NCBI GenBank assembly: GCA_947650285.1 | Contig: CANTFL010001422.1 | Span: 32,986 to 96,985, forward strand | Length of the DNA: 64,000 nucleotides | Direction: 5' to 3' | DNA from: Hyaloperonospora brassicae | Lineage: Eukaryota; Oomycota; Peronosporomycetes; Peronosporales; Peronosporaceae | In this document: in pieces, positions 1 to 12,984 of the stretch | Position numbering within the stretch: the first letter of the stretch is position 1 | Layout: each line of letters opens with the position of its first letter | Notes under the pieces: generated by a model | Databases searched by the model: none | The model's input: the letters and a program-made list of their open reading frames with translations, nothing else | Told to the model about the DNA's origin: nothing | Translations under genes and position numbers: made by a program

Positions 1-1100
1 TCATCAACTTTTTGAGTCTCAATGATCCGATCCGAATATGGTCTTGCAAATAATGCCATCGATATATGATGTGGCTAATGCTGCTACCGTATTGTAAATG
101 GAAATCCAAATGCACAGCTACAATTTTGTCAACGCCTATAAGCAGCACTATCAAATGTCAAGACAGTGTAGCACCTCATACAGCATTTTCGCAATGCCTC
201 TACCCTTCATGGCTGCTTCACATGCGGCTGCGTGCTCGGCCACAACTGTTTATTAGGCAATTATAGACTGACATCTCGCATCCCATGCGATGGCCCACCT
301 TTCATTGTCTATGCGAAACCAGTGGCACTATTTTTGTGTTAGGATCTTTGCCCCAATCTGCATCGCAATATCCATTTACGATGTCGTTGTCATTTTCCTA
401 TGTTCCTCTTGCATATTTGGTATCCAGAGTAGATATACCAGTCATATACCTCATGATTCGCTTAACAGCACCACGGTGTTTACGAGAAGCCTTGCTCACA
501 AAACGGCTCAGATATCCAATTGCAAAAGCGATGGCGGGTTGCGGGCTTACGGTTAAGTATATCAATACTACTATCGCCTGTCGATAGTCATGTGTTGGTT
601 CTTGTTCGTCCAATTCTTCGATGATCTTGCTATGTTTAAAATCTATCTCATTGGAGTTGCGCTGACATGCTCAGTGCTGAATATAAATCGGTTCAAGTTC
701 TCGTTACAAATTTGGACTGACAAATGGAAGTTTTCTCGACCGTTCCACAAAACTTGAATCTCTAGCCATCAATTATATCAGTTACCGTCTTTTTTTAATT
801 CATATTTAGAATTACAGGCTTTAAAGAGGATTGACTTGTAGTTCTCTGAGTTCGTCGCGATCACACATCGTCTACGTAGAGCATCATAAAAGCAACCACA
901 CCTCCCTTGCTGTAGACGAATGGGCATAGCTTGTTTTCTCAATTTGTGATTTTTTTAATCTCAAATTAGCATTGATCTCTCCATCCATTCGGTTTCGGAC
1001 CGATGAGGTCCATGTTGAGCTCGATCGACACGGTATATTAGCCTTTTGGCATGTAAAAAGTTGGAAATGGTTGATGGTGATGTTTTTTCAGATTAGCGAC
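1..1100 (-). pseudogene. decayed Ty1/copia RT-RNase H remnant
   Basis: Minus-strand reading gives pieces of a copia polymerase in the expected order, spread over different frames. An RT active-site box LYVDDV is encoded at 867-878. A continuous 71-residue piece (398-613) contains YRQAIVVLIYLTVS and AIGYLSRFVS, matching the RT thumb to RNase H connection. A GYCDADWGKDP block with the first RNase H aspartates lies at 350-364. Further fragments toward position 1 resemble the EAAMKGRGIAKMLYEVLH and RWHYLQDHIRIGSL parts of the RNase H tail. Stops and shifts occur between every block, so nothing is functional. The element continues off the left edge; its 5' part (integrase, gag) is not convincing above about 1.1 kb. 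Confidence 0.75.
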
Positions 1101-3491
1101 CAAAAAGGCGGTATCTACATCACCTCGGTACAATATTATACCGAAATTGGTGGCTAGCGCGGTCAGTTGGTGAAGTGTGCTCATCGTGCAACTGATGGGG
1201 ACGACGTCTCATCAATAGTCCTCATCGGTTTATGGTTCGCCGAGCCCAATATTCGGGGCCAAAATTTGGGTATGTACCCGTCGTCATCTATGTTGACTTA
1301 AAACCGCCACATCAAGCCCAATATGTTTGCGTTCTTAGGTGCGTCCTTTCCATCGATTGGACCCATCATATCTTATACAAAATGAATCCATCACCTCATT
1401 TTATATGCCTATGTAAGACTCAGCATGCTAAGGAGTTTCATCGCTTTGCCAAAGATTCATGGAAGTGTCACCTTCGCAATGTGTCACCGTCGTAAATCGT
1501 CAGCGTCATTTAGGACGCCGTATAGAATTGTTGCATTGACGTGATAGTCACCTAGACATAACGTAGGTCTGCTATCAGCAGACCGGCGACATCCTCGAGT
1601 TTAGCTTCGAGCAAAGGCCGTCTTATGTGACAGTATTTTTTAGAGTTACCATATCCCAGAAGTTTGGCTCACTGTTATCATTATTTACATTGAGTGTTTA
1701 TCTCGATACTTGGTATAGCCTTTGTTGTTGCCCCTTAATGTTTCTTCTCGATTAGCGTCAATAGGTACAGAACTATCGTGACAACCAACTTGCTTGGAAT
1801 CTGGTAAATAATTTAAGTAGTCTGCTTTATTCTGAAAATTGTTGTTAGTGCTATGTTTGTCAGTCTCTTCTTCTCTCGCTTGTTCATATGCTTTGGCACG
1901 ATGATTTTTTTCTAGCTGCATAGATGTAGCTGTGACTCACAGCGTCATCATTGACTGCTTTAATATTATGATCTGTACGTAGGCAACAAACGCTACACCT
2001 AGTTACGATGATTAAGTGGAGTGAAGGTTGACAGAATAGGTACAATTATCATACCATTATCATCAGAGCTGTTGCTCTCGTCCTCTGTATGAATTTAGTG
2101 CTCTGACGTTTTTTATCGTCAAACATGTTAAAATCGAACTCTTAATGCGTGAATTAATCTAATTCCTTCACTTCCATGAATACATTATCTGAAGAGTTAC
2201 ATCATCTATAGGTATATATAATATTACCAGTGCCGCATTTATAGGATAAATATTCCGAGATCAATGTGTCGTATCCATTTTTAAATTGATTACAGAATAC
2301 AATAAATTGACAAATATGCTAAATTTACACCCCTTTTCCTTAGATTGACGCCCTTCCTTCAAAATCTTATAAATACAAGGTACGCAATTGCAGTTGGACA
2401 AAAACGAGTACTTTCTCTGCTACTTGGCTACGGGCGACATATTGCGCGCTGCTGTAGCTGCTGGCATCGACATAGGCAAAAAGTTCAACGCCATCATCAT
2501 CGCATCTGTGAAAGTGCGTAAAATTGCTTGCTTGCAAATCATCAAAAAGAGCTTATATCGGTGTCCTTCCATTTAGCTTGTCCTTTCGAAGTTTCGTACG
2601 CTTACGTACAACGTAGAGTGTTTTTCTAAGGCACCGTCATTCTCCATAAGAAGGGATAAAAGAATCCCTAACGGTGCAACACCAGCCAATGTCATATTTC
2701 TGACAGTATGGGCCTGCTCGCTATTTAGCTTCCTATGAGTCGAATGATCAGACGGATGGAGTGACGGCTCGTGATTGTGGCATCTATTCATCACGTTTTA
2801 CTCTCAATTACCCCTTTTTTTGAGAAATTTCCACTTACAAGAAACGTGCAATCAATTCGGCGTGAGTCGGTATGGCGTTGGCGCTCTTTTCCAACCTTTG
2901 GTACGTTTACGGCACCTCGGTCACATTTAAGGTAGACACGCATTACTGCAATCAAACTTTTATCGTAACATCATATCCTTGGCCACGTGCAAACGTCTGC
3001 ACAGTATCTATAAGTTGTTCCCGACTGGCATACTCAACCTCGGGAGGAGAAAGCATGTTATTGCGTGATTACCTGTCAGTATACGCTGGAGGAGCTAGAC
3101 CACAGGCTTGAGTAGTATCTTATGTATTTCTTACTTATTACTTGCCAATTAATGGCCTGGGTTATTGAGTTATACTTTTGTCAGAAATCAAATCTAAAAA
3201 TGAATAGGGATTTTATATATAAGATTTCAAAGGAAGGGTGTGAATCAAAGGAAAAGGGGTGTGAATGTAGCAATTTTCTATATTAATTGATACTTGCATA
3301 CATTTCATGCTGCACGACATGATTTGTGGGAATATATTTATTATGTGTCCCTGTTGACCTTTCGAGTGACCGACTAGGGAGCCGATCCGACAATTGTGAT
3401 GCAAATTGTGCACGGCAGGAACCTTCGCCCGAAACACGTACTTAATAAATCCAAATTGTCTGGTCTCACCTGATGATTGGTATATAGAGTT
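1101..3491. other. AT-rich decayed sequence, no gene seen
   Basis: Only short open frames with no recognisable motif. A small perfect hairpin (8-bp arms, 3-nt loop) lies near 1563-1581. It is probably further eroded retroelement sequence belonging to the copia remnant at the left edge, but I could not align it. Confidence 0.4.
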
Positions 3492-3655
3492 GGCACAAAA
3501 GACTGGGTCATCCAAAATTCTAGTTTATTAAAAATATGGTCGACCAAGGGTTGGCGAACAAAATGTCAATAGATAAAGTTGTTTTATTATTATAAAGCAT
3601 GTAATCTGGGCAAAGACCAGAGACCATTACCTTCGCAGAACCGTAAATGACGAAT
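3492..3655 (+). repeat. left arm of 164-bp inverted repeat
   Basis: This segment is the reverse complement of 4170-4333. By hand alignment the arms are equal in length with no gaps and about 13 mismatches (about 92% identity). The inner-proximal end of each arm includes a run of roughly 65 identical bases. The spacer is 514 bp. Confidence 0.9.
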
Positions 3656-4169
3656 AACAGACTAATACGAGATAAGGTATCTTACACATCATTATGTGAT
3701 ACGGCGTATCCTCATTTGTCGACAGAAAGCTCGGTTATGCACAAATCCAACCATCTCTAGCGCGTCCTTTCAAAATGATATTAATAGGTTTGCTATAGCT
3801 GTCATCGAGTTCTTAAAAAAATATGGATCTGGTGAGCGCTTTCGCACAAATATAAGTACGATCTATGCGAAGAATTTAGCAAAAAAATCATTTCCTGAGT
3901 TCTGTACCACTTGTTCATTTCCTCGTTCATGAATTCACCTACACCATTAAAATTGCTTGTTTCAAACTATGGAAGAATTGGCTCCCCGCCCAGGTTATGC
4001 ATCGTTCGTTTGATTAATCAACTTCTACAGCACTACTGAAGTAAAGTAGATACACATTAGTGTACAGAGAATACCCATTATCCACAACGAGCACTGCCTT
4101 AAATGCCTTCGGGTCCTTGCTATACTTTAAGAAAAACAATCTATTGAAATTTCTTCGTATTCGTTTGGT
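3656..4169. other. spacer of the 164-bp inverted repeat
   Basis: AT-rich spacer between the arms. It contains one 78-residue open frame (3696-3932) that I do not recognise. No RNA or regulatory element is evident. Confidence 0.4.
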
Positions 4170-4333
4170 ATTCCTCATTTACGGTTCTGCGAAGGTAATG
4201 GTCTCTGGTCTTTGCCCAGATTACATGCTTTATAATAATTAAACAATTTTTCTTATTGACATTTTGTTCACCAACTCTCGGTCGACCATAATTTTAATAT
4301 ACTGGAAATTTGGATGACCCAGTCTTTTGTGCC
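4170..4333 (-). repeat. right arm of 164-bp inverted repeat
   Basis: Reverse complement of 3492-3655, same length. The two arms could be a fold-back element or two copies of one repeat in opposite orientation; no target duplication was recognised. Confidence 0.9.
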
Positions 4334-5389
4334 CCCGCTATATACCGGTAAAATCTCGGCGCATGTGTATTTCACATTTGATTCGCTATCTTGCTGGTTT
4401 CGCGTCTTGGTGGCCATTTTATAAGGCAGAAATGCATTTTGGCATCAAATGTGGACAATCCGTAGCTGTCACTTTCAGTTTCAAGACCCTTTTCTGTCTG
4501 ATCGCGGAGCCCAGTCATCTTTTTTAGTGTTTCTAGTTCCCATGTGTCACATTAATTTCCTATCATCTGCTTGTAATTGTGAACAGATATTATTGCAGAT
4601 CAGAATCATAATTTACATCATTCAACATCATGATCTTGTTTTGCGAATTACAATCATCCAACAGTCGAAATGTGCAATGTCTTACCGTAATGGTCACAAA
4701 TTCCTTTTGGAATTTAAATATGCAGTCAGCTTGTAACTTCATTTAAAAATGATTTACCGTCGATGAAGTACCTCAAGTTGGATGATACATAAACATTGGC
4801 AGCATTAATAAAATTTACGCTACAACTGGGTGGTAGATATTACTTGTTAGCACGCCTTGTGATGATTGCCTTAACCGCTTATTGTTGTTCAATTATAGCA
4901 ATTTGAAAACTTTCGTAAACATTGCATGTATTTCAATCAACCCAAACCGTTTTATGATAGGAAAAATGTTAATCTATGTCCAGGCTGATGACAAATTCAA
5001 CTGTTTCCTTGCTGCTGATCTGTCGTTAAGATTGTAAAAACCTACGCATTCGAATCTAGTGCTGGTGCTTTTTTTATAATTTACTTGAATCTAGATCGCT
5101 GATCCAGTTATGCTTTGACGATAAGATTTCCATGTCCTTGCATATTTTCAATGCACCGTGTATACTTGTCTCACGGTCAGGCTTGTTATCGTTTTTCATT
5201 CGTCAAAATACGGTTAAATTTCTCGAACGTATCTACATTATCATTTATGCTCTCCACCATGCCTCAAAGACGGTAAAAAAGCGCCCTCGTTGGAAGCGAA
5301 GTGATATCCACTTGCGCTGATATTTGGACAAAAACCTTAGCATCAAATTTAACGAGTTGTTTTTACATGATAGATATTATTTCTGTAAC
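4334..5389. other. AT-rich sequence, no gene seen
   Basis: Short open frames only, with no motif I can assign. It lies between the inverted repeat and a decayed gypsy LTR. Confidence 0.35.
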
Positions 5390-5800
5390 GGGGCACGCCT
5401 CCACCAGATGACTGGTGAGCCCTTGTATTTAACGAAAAACAAGGCTCCGTACTCTTGGCGTCACATACACGTGGCGTGAAGAAGCGAGAGGAAGTAATTA
5501 TAACGTGGAAGCTCTGTCTGAGGGAAAAAGTAGAACTATATATGATATAATTTTGTTTCTTAAATACACCATCTATGTCTTCATATGACTATATTTAAAC
5601 TACGATCTCCAATGCGCTTTTCTTACTCACCACCCATTATGCGCGTCCAGCAGCGATTGGAGGTTAATTTAGTTGATGTAGCGTTTACATCAACGATATG
5701 TGGAGCACCCACGAATATTACATTTGGGGGTAATATTCTGCCAACAATGCCTCTTCTCAATCATGTAGATAGAAAATTATTTAAACAATAATATTTATAA
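5390..5800 (-). repeat. decayed gypsy-family LTR (minus)
   Basis: Read on the minus strand, this matches the LTR of the gypsy element at 52,047-52,455. The best block is the complement of CACCACTCATTGCGCGCGTC near 5629-5652 (here with GCGCGTCCAGCAGCGATTGG). Another is GAGGGAAAAAGTAGAAC at about 5520-5536, next to an AT-rich TATA-like run. Ends are eroded. No adjacent gypsy coding sequence was found, so it may be a solo LTR. Confidence 0.65.
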
Positions 5801-8150
5801 TTGATGCATTCGTAACAAATTATGCAAGGGGCCAACCTGGTTGATATTATATAGGTAAAATCTTAATCTTTTGCTCCATATTTTTTATCTCAAGATAACA
5901 GAGTAGAAGCGGAGTAAATAACAAATTTAAGTTTGGTTTTCATTTCAATGTTTATTGGATAGTGTAATCATAATGTGCATACGAGTTGTGAAGAGCAATT
6001 TTTACAGAATATGGCGCTCTTTCATTTATACATCATATACTTGGATATTAAGCTATGAATGGATAAAGCACGGGAAGAAGATCCGCCAAAGGACCTACCA
6101 TTTCAATTTTTGAATCGATTTAGTATTTTGTAAAGGGAGATGATGATAAAGGCAAGAAGACAAGTTTAACAAAAGGCGAAGACAAAAGAAAGGTCGAAAT
6201 TCGTTAAGAGACAGGATGCTACGACAATTACAAGAATTTACATTTATTGAGGTCAATTATAACCTGTAAAAGGTAGCAATTTAATTGTAAAATCTAATTA
6301 GTGTGCAATAGTTTAGTCGTTTCATTCTGTACAATTGGAGAAAGTGTGAAAAGATATTACAGTGCATATGATGTTAGTTCATATAAATAATAGATCCGCA
6401 AAGCAAAAAAACGTTTGGAATTGCGCTGTAAATGTTGATCAAAGTAAGCCAGATATTGTTTAAAATCTATAGAAAAATAATAACTTTCAATGCTATGACT
6501 TCTTAGTGTGTGCTAAAGAGAATAACAAAAGGGATTACAAACTTGTATCTCTTATCTGTCATGTTGCTGTTTAAACGACGCGAATTTTCATTCCATCGGC
6601 AGACTCATATCAATTTCATTCTTTTGTTTGAATGAATTTATCGCATAACACCGTTTTATCCAATGTTGCAAGTTTTTTGATTATATATTAATTATATCTT
6701 AGTCTTATGGTAATTACCTTAAAGCCAAAATTATTTGATGTGTACAGACCGTAATGAATACATGACAGTAGAAGTATTGTTCCAAGGGAATGATATATAT
6801 TTTTTCATAGGTAATGTTTCACACAAAAACTGATTATTACATGAAGTGTTGCACTTCGACGTGGCAACTAGAGAAAGTAGCGTACAAAGGCGACTGCAAA
6901 TATGTCTTTTATGCACGATAGCATATGATGTACACATACTAAGAGACGAGTGTAGTGAGCGTTGCATTATTGTTAATCTTATCAAGTGCCTAACTCGACG
7001 CCTTGGCAGGTATGGAGTAATTTAAAAATATAGGCAGATGGCAAAAACAATTCCAACTAATATATGATAAAATTAGGAAAGTGCCTCAGCCATAATATAT
7101 CTCGTTGAATATACAACAAGTGACTAAAAAGTGTTTTAACCATTGACTCATGTTTGAGATATATATCATAACTCAAGATTAAGCTAGCCTATCTAGTTTC
7201 GTCGTGTATGTTGAGAAGGCCGTTCAATAATTATCCGTATCATAGAACGCTTTTTCGTTACAAGAAACAAGACGAATGGCTCAATAGTCTTATTTGACAA
7301 AAGAAAGGTGCTACTTTTTAAAGTAAGTTTAAGGACATGGAGATAGCGTATCTAACGACATATATGTTTAGATAGAAAGAACTAACCTAATTGTGTATAT
7401 AAAGACACACAGACGGCAAATCTGACATTTTATTTACACTTTCATGGAAACCTTTATGACCAGCAAAACATTAAGCTCATCGTTCATCGACGGTGGAATA
7501 TAAAGTTAGACATAGTACTTCATATGTAATCATGTTCTTTCTTATTGTGGAGATGCATGCAAAATGCGCATTTTAGTGCTTGGCATGAAGCAAGTGTGAT
7601 CAGATCTGATTAAGGTCAAAGATATATGGCGATATAATATATTTGATGCAAACGAAAAGTCTTGTTTTATTTATTTGAAGACGACAACTGGAGACCCTGT
7701 TCTCATCTTAGTAGAAGTAGTTGTGCACCTAAATTTACGTGCACCTATACATTGCGTCTACCATTATCCATTAAGAATAGTAGCGAGGTAAAGTGTGCTT
7801 GGCATTAGATCGATGGTGTATTATTATTATTCGCACACAGTAATTTTGATGGCTATTTGGACATTTACGACAAGAACATTAACTTAAATTGTTTGTAAGT
7901 AGAAAGTTATCAAGTATGGGTACAAAATGATATTACGTAGCACAGACTTTAGTCAGAGTCAGACGCTTGCTTTATGCGTGGTAAATTTGGTCAAATCCTG
8001 TCGTAGACGCTGAATAAAAAGGTACTGTCGACATCCGATCTCAAATCGTATTAGCAAAGAAGATAACATATATACAGAAAGAAAATTAATGATGTCGACG
8101 AAAATGAAATTATGGATCAAAACCTATTAGAAGTTGACCACACATGTTTC
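5801..8150. other. AT-rich sequence, no gene seen
   Basis: Very AT-rich, with no open frame above about 84 codons and no recognisable domain in either strand. Confidence 0.4.
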
Positions 8151-8410
8151 ATGGATCGCATATCTGGATAAGTATAGTTGGGCGATCTGATCTTTTGATC
8201 GACTTGGGGCTAGTGGGTACCTTGTGTCAATTATGATCGACAAAATATGGGTTTCTGTTACAATTAGCACTTTATATGCAGTTTCCCCGATCGCAAGCGT
8301 AATTCATATCACTTGATCATGACCAAGATCCAGTGTTAATCGGTCATTACCGCGATCCCCCAACTGCCCGATACGTTGAGTCATTTTAGTATAATTCGAT
8401 CGGGATCACG
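8151..8410. other. GATC-dense patch
   Basis: Eleven GATC tetramers occur in about 260 bp, where roughly one is expected at this base composition. Many are in the context CGATCG, TGATCG or GGATC. There is no open frame of note. Similar patches occur at 9.6-9.85 kb and 15.28-15.66 kb. Confidence 0.7.
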
Positions 8411-11309
8411 ATTATCAACCCCGGCATTTATACACGAGCACGATACTGTCATTCTAACAATGACGACAAGTGACGATAACACTCAACATTTGACAGAGCA
8501 CAATCGTAACATTGAAATTTTTGTTAGTGAGTTTATAGTGTTTAATATGTTTATAAACACGCAAGCAGATTTTTCTTGCGGGGAAATAGAATTGCCCTAG
8601 ACGTTCATGAACTGATATGATGCTACTACCCATGTAAACCGTCGATTGTTTGCCAGGCTATGCCAGGCTATGCCAAAAAAGATTATTACGAACCATTCTG
8701 TCGGCTATGGAAAGGTTTATGACGAGCAAGGACAAACACAAAATGCGATACGTTTTAATAATTATTTATTAAATTTGGTAAAACGAGCGTCTACATGCTA
8801 AATAAGATAATCCAAGAAAGGGAAATGCGATTGGAAATATACTACCATAACCAATTAAATCGCATCAATATTTTGACACGGCCACACTACGCATTCTAGC
8901 TATAAAAATTAATTTAAGCATTGCCTCAAATGTTCAAAGGTGCGTGCATCGCTCCATTCGGTCAACTAAATAAGGCAAGAAACGCTTATAATATACATCG
9001 GGGTACCTCGTCTGGTAGGTGGTGTACAAGGATCGAGCAAAGGGTTTTGATCGCAATATCACCTGTGTAAACGACACTCCTTCTCACCATTACATTCAGG
9101 TAAATACAAAAGTAAGATCATGCTGTCCGGGTATGTTTCTTATTTGGACGTTATTGGTGAGCATAGGCTATTTTGATAAAATTCGGAAATAGTCAAGCAA
9201 ATGAATGAGGTGGTCTTAATCGGCTATTGACGAAATTGGTTTAAACTTCCATTTATATAACAAATTGTTAGGATGATCGACATCTCTGATCGTGATATAA
9301 GTATTGATTGACTAATATTTGTGTGCAGATCATCACCCTGGCATAGTTAGCGTACATCTGCTTCTTAAGAGTAGTTGTACCAGTTAAATAGTCTATAATG
9401 GCCAACGTTTGGTAAGATTTGCGTCATTTATGTAAGAAAAATAAAGGAATATAAGAAAGTGTCAGTTGAGCATCCTGTCACGGTAACTAATCGCAACAAG
9501 TAGGCTACCGCATTAGATTTTAGTCTAATGTATTTGTAAGAAATATGCAATTTACAACAGTTTTGTAACGCACTACCATATGCAACGAATAATGATACAA
9601 TCCGACCGTGATGACTTTGTTGAGGTCCCATAATAACAGTTGTCGATCACTAAATTCTGATCATAGATTGCGATCTAATATCAGATTATTATCGAATTTT
9701 GATAAAGACCTAATGCAAGTATTTAACAGTGAGGACCACTTACGATCGCTCAAACGACCTGATCACAGCACTACATTTAGCGCGACCTCGCTTCCGTCTA
9801 CCAGCATACTTTTTAATCGCGATCAAATTTTGACCAAGTCGAACCGTATCTATTGTGGTCAAAATATTGCGATAAGAAGATAAAGCTGCAACCCGAGACG
9901 ACCAATTCGAGCGAACTGTTTAGATAACTCACTTAATAGCGATCGGATAATTAACATGAAACAGTACTGGATTGATATTGAACCACCTAACGGCTTTTTT
10001 GATGAATAAGTTACTTTGGTCAACAGGCACTATTTTATAGATACCTATTTGCTCCCTATTTTCACCTTTGCATTGGTCGAAAAGGCGCTTTATGATAATT
10101 TGATATAAGCTCCTCACTCCTATTAAATTCAGTTAGACATCGATATTTATATAGATAGTAGTAAGACGGCTTAACTTGTCAGGAGAAAGAAGTTTTCTAG
10201 CATTTACATATGTGTTTTTGGCCAAAACGATTTATGGTGGTCAAAGGCAATTGCGGTACAAGCTCAAAGTTTAATCGCGACCACTCATAGATTTGTGCAC
10301 GATCGAACCACTCGTTTATTCCTACCACGATTCATCCAAATAGTGACAATATCCTCACCGAGAGGAGTGCCATTCGACCCGCAGACGGATACATAGAAAG
10401 AGAAAGGGTTCAGACATGGGGATGAAGCTTTGAGTTCGACCAGCGATATCCTGAGAGTAGTGGACAACCTGCATCATCTAGGATGCTATTAATGCGACAC
10501 AAGGTCATCGTAAAATTGTGTAGAAAAATCGATGGTGACCCAGTAATGAGACCGCGTCGTAGCAACAGGGTTCACAACGATCCTATAACAAGTGTGTCAG
10601 GTTTTTGCCAAATAAATAAAGTAGTGGTCTATCATATTATTTATTCGAGATTATGAAATATCACGTACCTAAAACAAGATTTATCAAATTCACTCCAGCC
10701 CCCACCATAACTAGGTAAATATATCACGTGCAAGTCAAAGTACAAGGATCAAGGGTAGACATATTTTTCTTATAAGATCGAAGCGTGTCCGCATACTTTT
10801 TATAATAAGTACTTATCTGAAAGATCCACAAATATAAAGTTCAAGAACTTAAGTAATTGAGTTTACTGGATCAAAAACCAACGATAATTGATCCAGTCAG
10901 TGCGAGATGATCAACTCTGAGTCTCTTTTTTTTTTATATAAAAAAGATGCTGACTCATTGAGTCAACAAGCCTTCAGAACTAACACTCAAAAAAATTACA
11001 AAGAAAACGTGCTAGCAATATATTTGAATAAGGTACTTCATTCTTGTGGCTACGAAAAGGTTTTATTATTTGATTTAAATCAGAGGGACAAAAACATCGA
11101 AGCACCTAATATATAGATAACAACCTATTAAAGTAACATTTGAAGACCTTTGTGTTAAATTACTATCTATGTCTTCATTAAGCTTACGTCACTAATATAA
11201 GACTTACTATATAGGTTAAGGATTAGGTACTCATCCCTTCAATTGTGGTTCTATTAATTAGGCGTACCACCGGGTTAGTAAAGAAGTAGCATAAAATTAT
11301 GAGACTACC
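8411..11309. other. AT-rich sequence with a second GATC-rich patch
   Basis: No gene recognised. A three-copy short tandem (GGCTATGCCA-type) is at about 8653-8674. Around 9640-9830 six GATC sites fall in about 200 bp; the plus-strand frame there (9608-9883) has recurring SDH/EDH/PDH and NRDQ motifs but no known domain. A minus frame of 60 codons at 10,285-10,467 is unassigned. Confidence 0.4.
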
Positions 11310-11700
11310 ATTGAAAAGAAATTGTTTTGATATAATATTATGCTGAATATTCCTTTAGCCATATCACTAGACACAGCAATATTGTTGATAAAAATTCTAG
11401 TCATTGGCTGATATTGTGATGATATCAAATCATTAATCGCTGCTCGACGCCCGCAATGAGTGGTGAGTAGACGTACTAATGCATATATTTACATTCATTT
11501 AATTAAATAAGAACAATTTGGAGAACAAGATATGGATTAAGTCTAATTCATTTAAATAAAAGGTATAGTTTAGACTTGACCAAAATAATGTAATTGCCAT
11601 TTACCTTCTTCTCTATAATTCATTTGCTTAGCGGGGCACTAGTCTTCAATGTTGTCAGTGAGAGTTGACTTCGTATTAGTGTTTCAGTTCGTAGTGATCG
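11310..11700 (+). repeat. decayed gypsy-family LTR (plus)
   Basis: Aligns along its length with the LTR of the gypsy at 52,047-52,455. GAATATTC, CAATATTGTTGAT, CATTGGCTGATAT and GATGATATCAAATCA appear in the same order. A well conserved block GCAATGAGTGGTGAGTAGAC is at about 11,453-11,472. The rest is only moderately similar. No gypsy internal sequence follows (a TIR element does), so it is a solo or truncated LTR. Confidence 0.75.
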
Positions 11701-11764
11701 GACTTCCGATACAGTAACTCTTTCCTTACAGGTACAAGTCCCTTAAAATAGGTTTACATAGAAG

Positions 11765-12015
11765 ATTAACAGGTACACCCCAAATTTGACAGGTACATTC
11801 CCTCTAATATTGCACCTTTTTAAGTACACAGTAACCTCTCGAACTAGGTGTGCATACTTACGCATTCAAAATGACATCTAAATATTATTTGCTTGTACAC
11901 ACCCCACCGTAATAAAGGCCTCTTTCTGTTAACACACAGCCTTGCGTATAAAATTCTCTTTCATTATCCGTTACAATTACGTATATGTACCCCTAGTGCT
12001 ACCATTACCCCTAAA
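11765..12015 (+). repeat. left TIR
   Basis: Pairs with 12,985-13,242 in inverted orientation. The outer part carries ACAGGTAC three times in about 70 bp (11,730-11,800), possibly subterminal protein-binding repeats. Confidence 0.75.
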
Positions 12016-12119
12016 TTATTAAAACATTTTTAAGGATGGTCTACCACCGCGTAATTTGATAAATATTCAGTGGACTTAAAATTGATGGAAATGTTGGCAT
12101 TCGGATTCTCAATCAGTAC

Positions 12120-12305
12120 CCCCGCCCGACCTTCTCTCCCCTTTACCCCCCCACAAACTCTGGGGGATTTAGTTGGGGTGAGACTCCCCCCCCAAATTTG
12201 TTTTTTGTTTTTGTGTGGAGCGGGGGCCCTTCCCTCCCCTCCTTTAAAAAAAAAAACCACAACCAAAGAAAATAAAAAACTAACCACCCAAAAAAAAAAA
12301 AAAAT
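12120..12305. repeat. homopolymer-rich low-complexity tract
   Basis: A dense run of poly-C, poly-A, poly-G and poly-T tracts (up to about 15 identical bases) that is unlike anything else in the window. It sits just inside the left TIR and would fall within the intron of the adjoining minus-strand exon. It could be a genuine low-complexity tract or a consensus error region. Confidence 0.7.
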
Positions 12306-12318
12306 ACCCTCCACTCAC

Positions 12319-12491
12319 CATGTCGCATCTATGGCGTCGATCTGAGACGGCGAAATTTGTGCGCGGTGATAGTCGTCTTCCTCAACGAGATCACGAAACA
12401 CATTGGCGCACGAGAGCTCATTTCTTGTAGAATAATTCTGATCATTAATAAGATTTTTTGCGATTTTCCGGCGATGCTGCATTGTCAAATA
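12319..12491 (-). CDS. possible 5' exon of the TIR element's protein
   Basis: On the minus strand an ATG at 12,491 opens a 58-codon frame with a protein-like composition. It includes RRKIAKNLINDQNYS, then VFRDLVEEDDYHRAQ and SQIDAIDATW. It runs into GTGAGTGG at 12,318, a good GT splice donor, followed by the low-complexity tract. I do not recognise the protein. Its position inside the TIRs suggests an element-encoded product. No acceptor or downstream exon was found, so it is either truncated or coincidental. Confidence 0.3.
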
Positions 12492-12984
12492 TCTTCCGCA
12501 GCGACTCCGAGTACCTGAGCAGGTCAAAGACACATTTTACATTATAAAAAGCTAGCAAATTCTTCATTAAAGGTCGTATTTAAACAGATACAATTATCTC
12601 TTTGTGTGCATGTGGCACCTGCTCACTGGTCGAGTTGCGGTAATTGGTCTTCAGAACGATCGTGCGACATCCATTGACAATCGACTGAGTAGCTTCAAGT
12701 GGCTGCGACAGAGAAGTGACAACTACTGCATAATTCTCCGTGCGTAAAATCCGCTTTGCTTAGCAACGGGACGGCCTCCTGCGGTTGTGCAGGCCGTGTA
12801 ATCTAGTATGCAGAGGAAGTCTTATAGTACCAAGATGAGACTAATGGCGAGTACGCCAATGCCAAGAGCAACGCGCAGGCCACAAGATGTTACTCTTTTC
12901 TTCTCGCCTCATGACGCACGCGGTCATACCGCTGAGTTGCTGCTCGTATCTCAGGAGTTGTTGTCGTTGTTGTGGACGCTGGTA

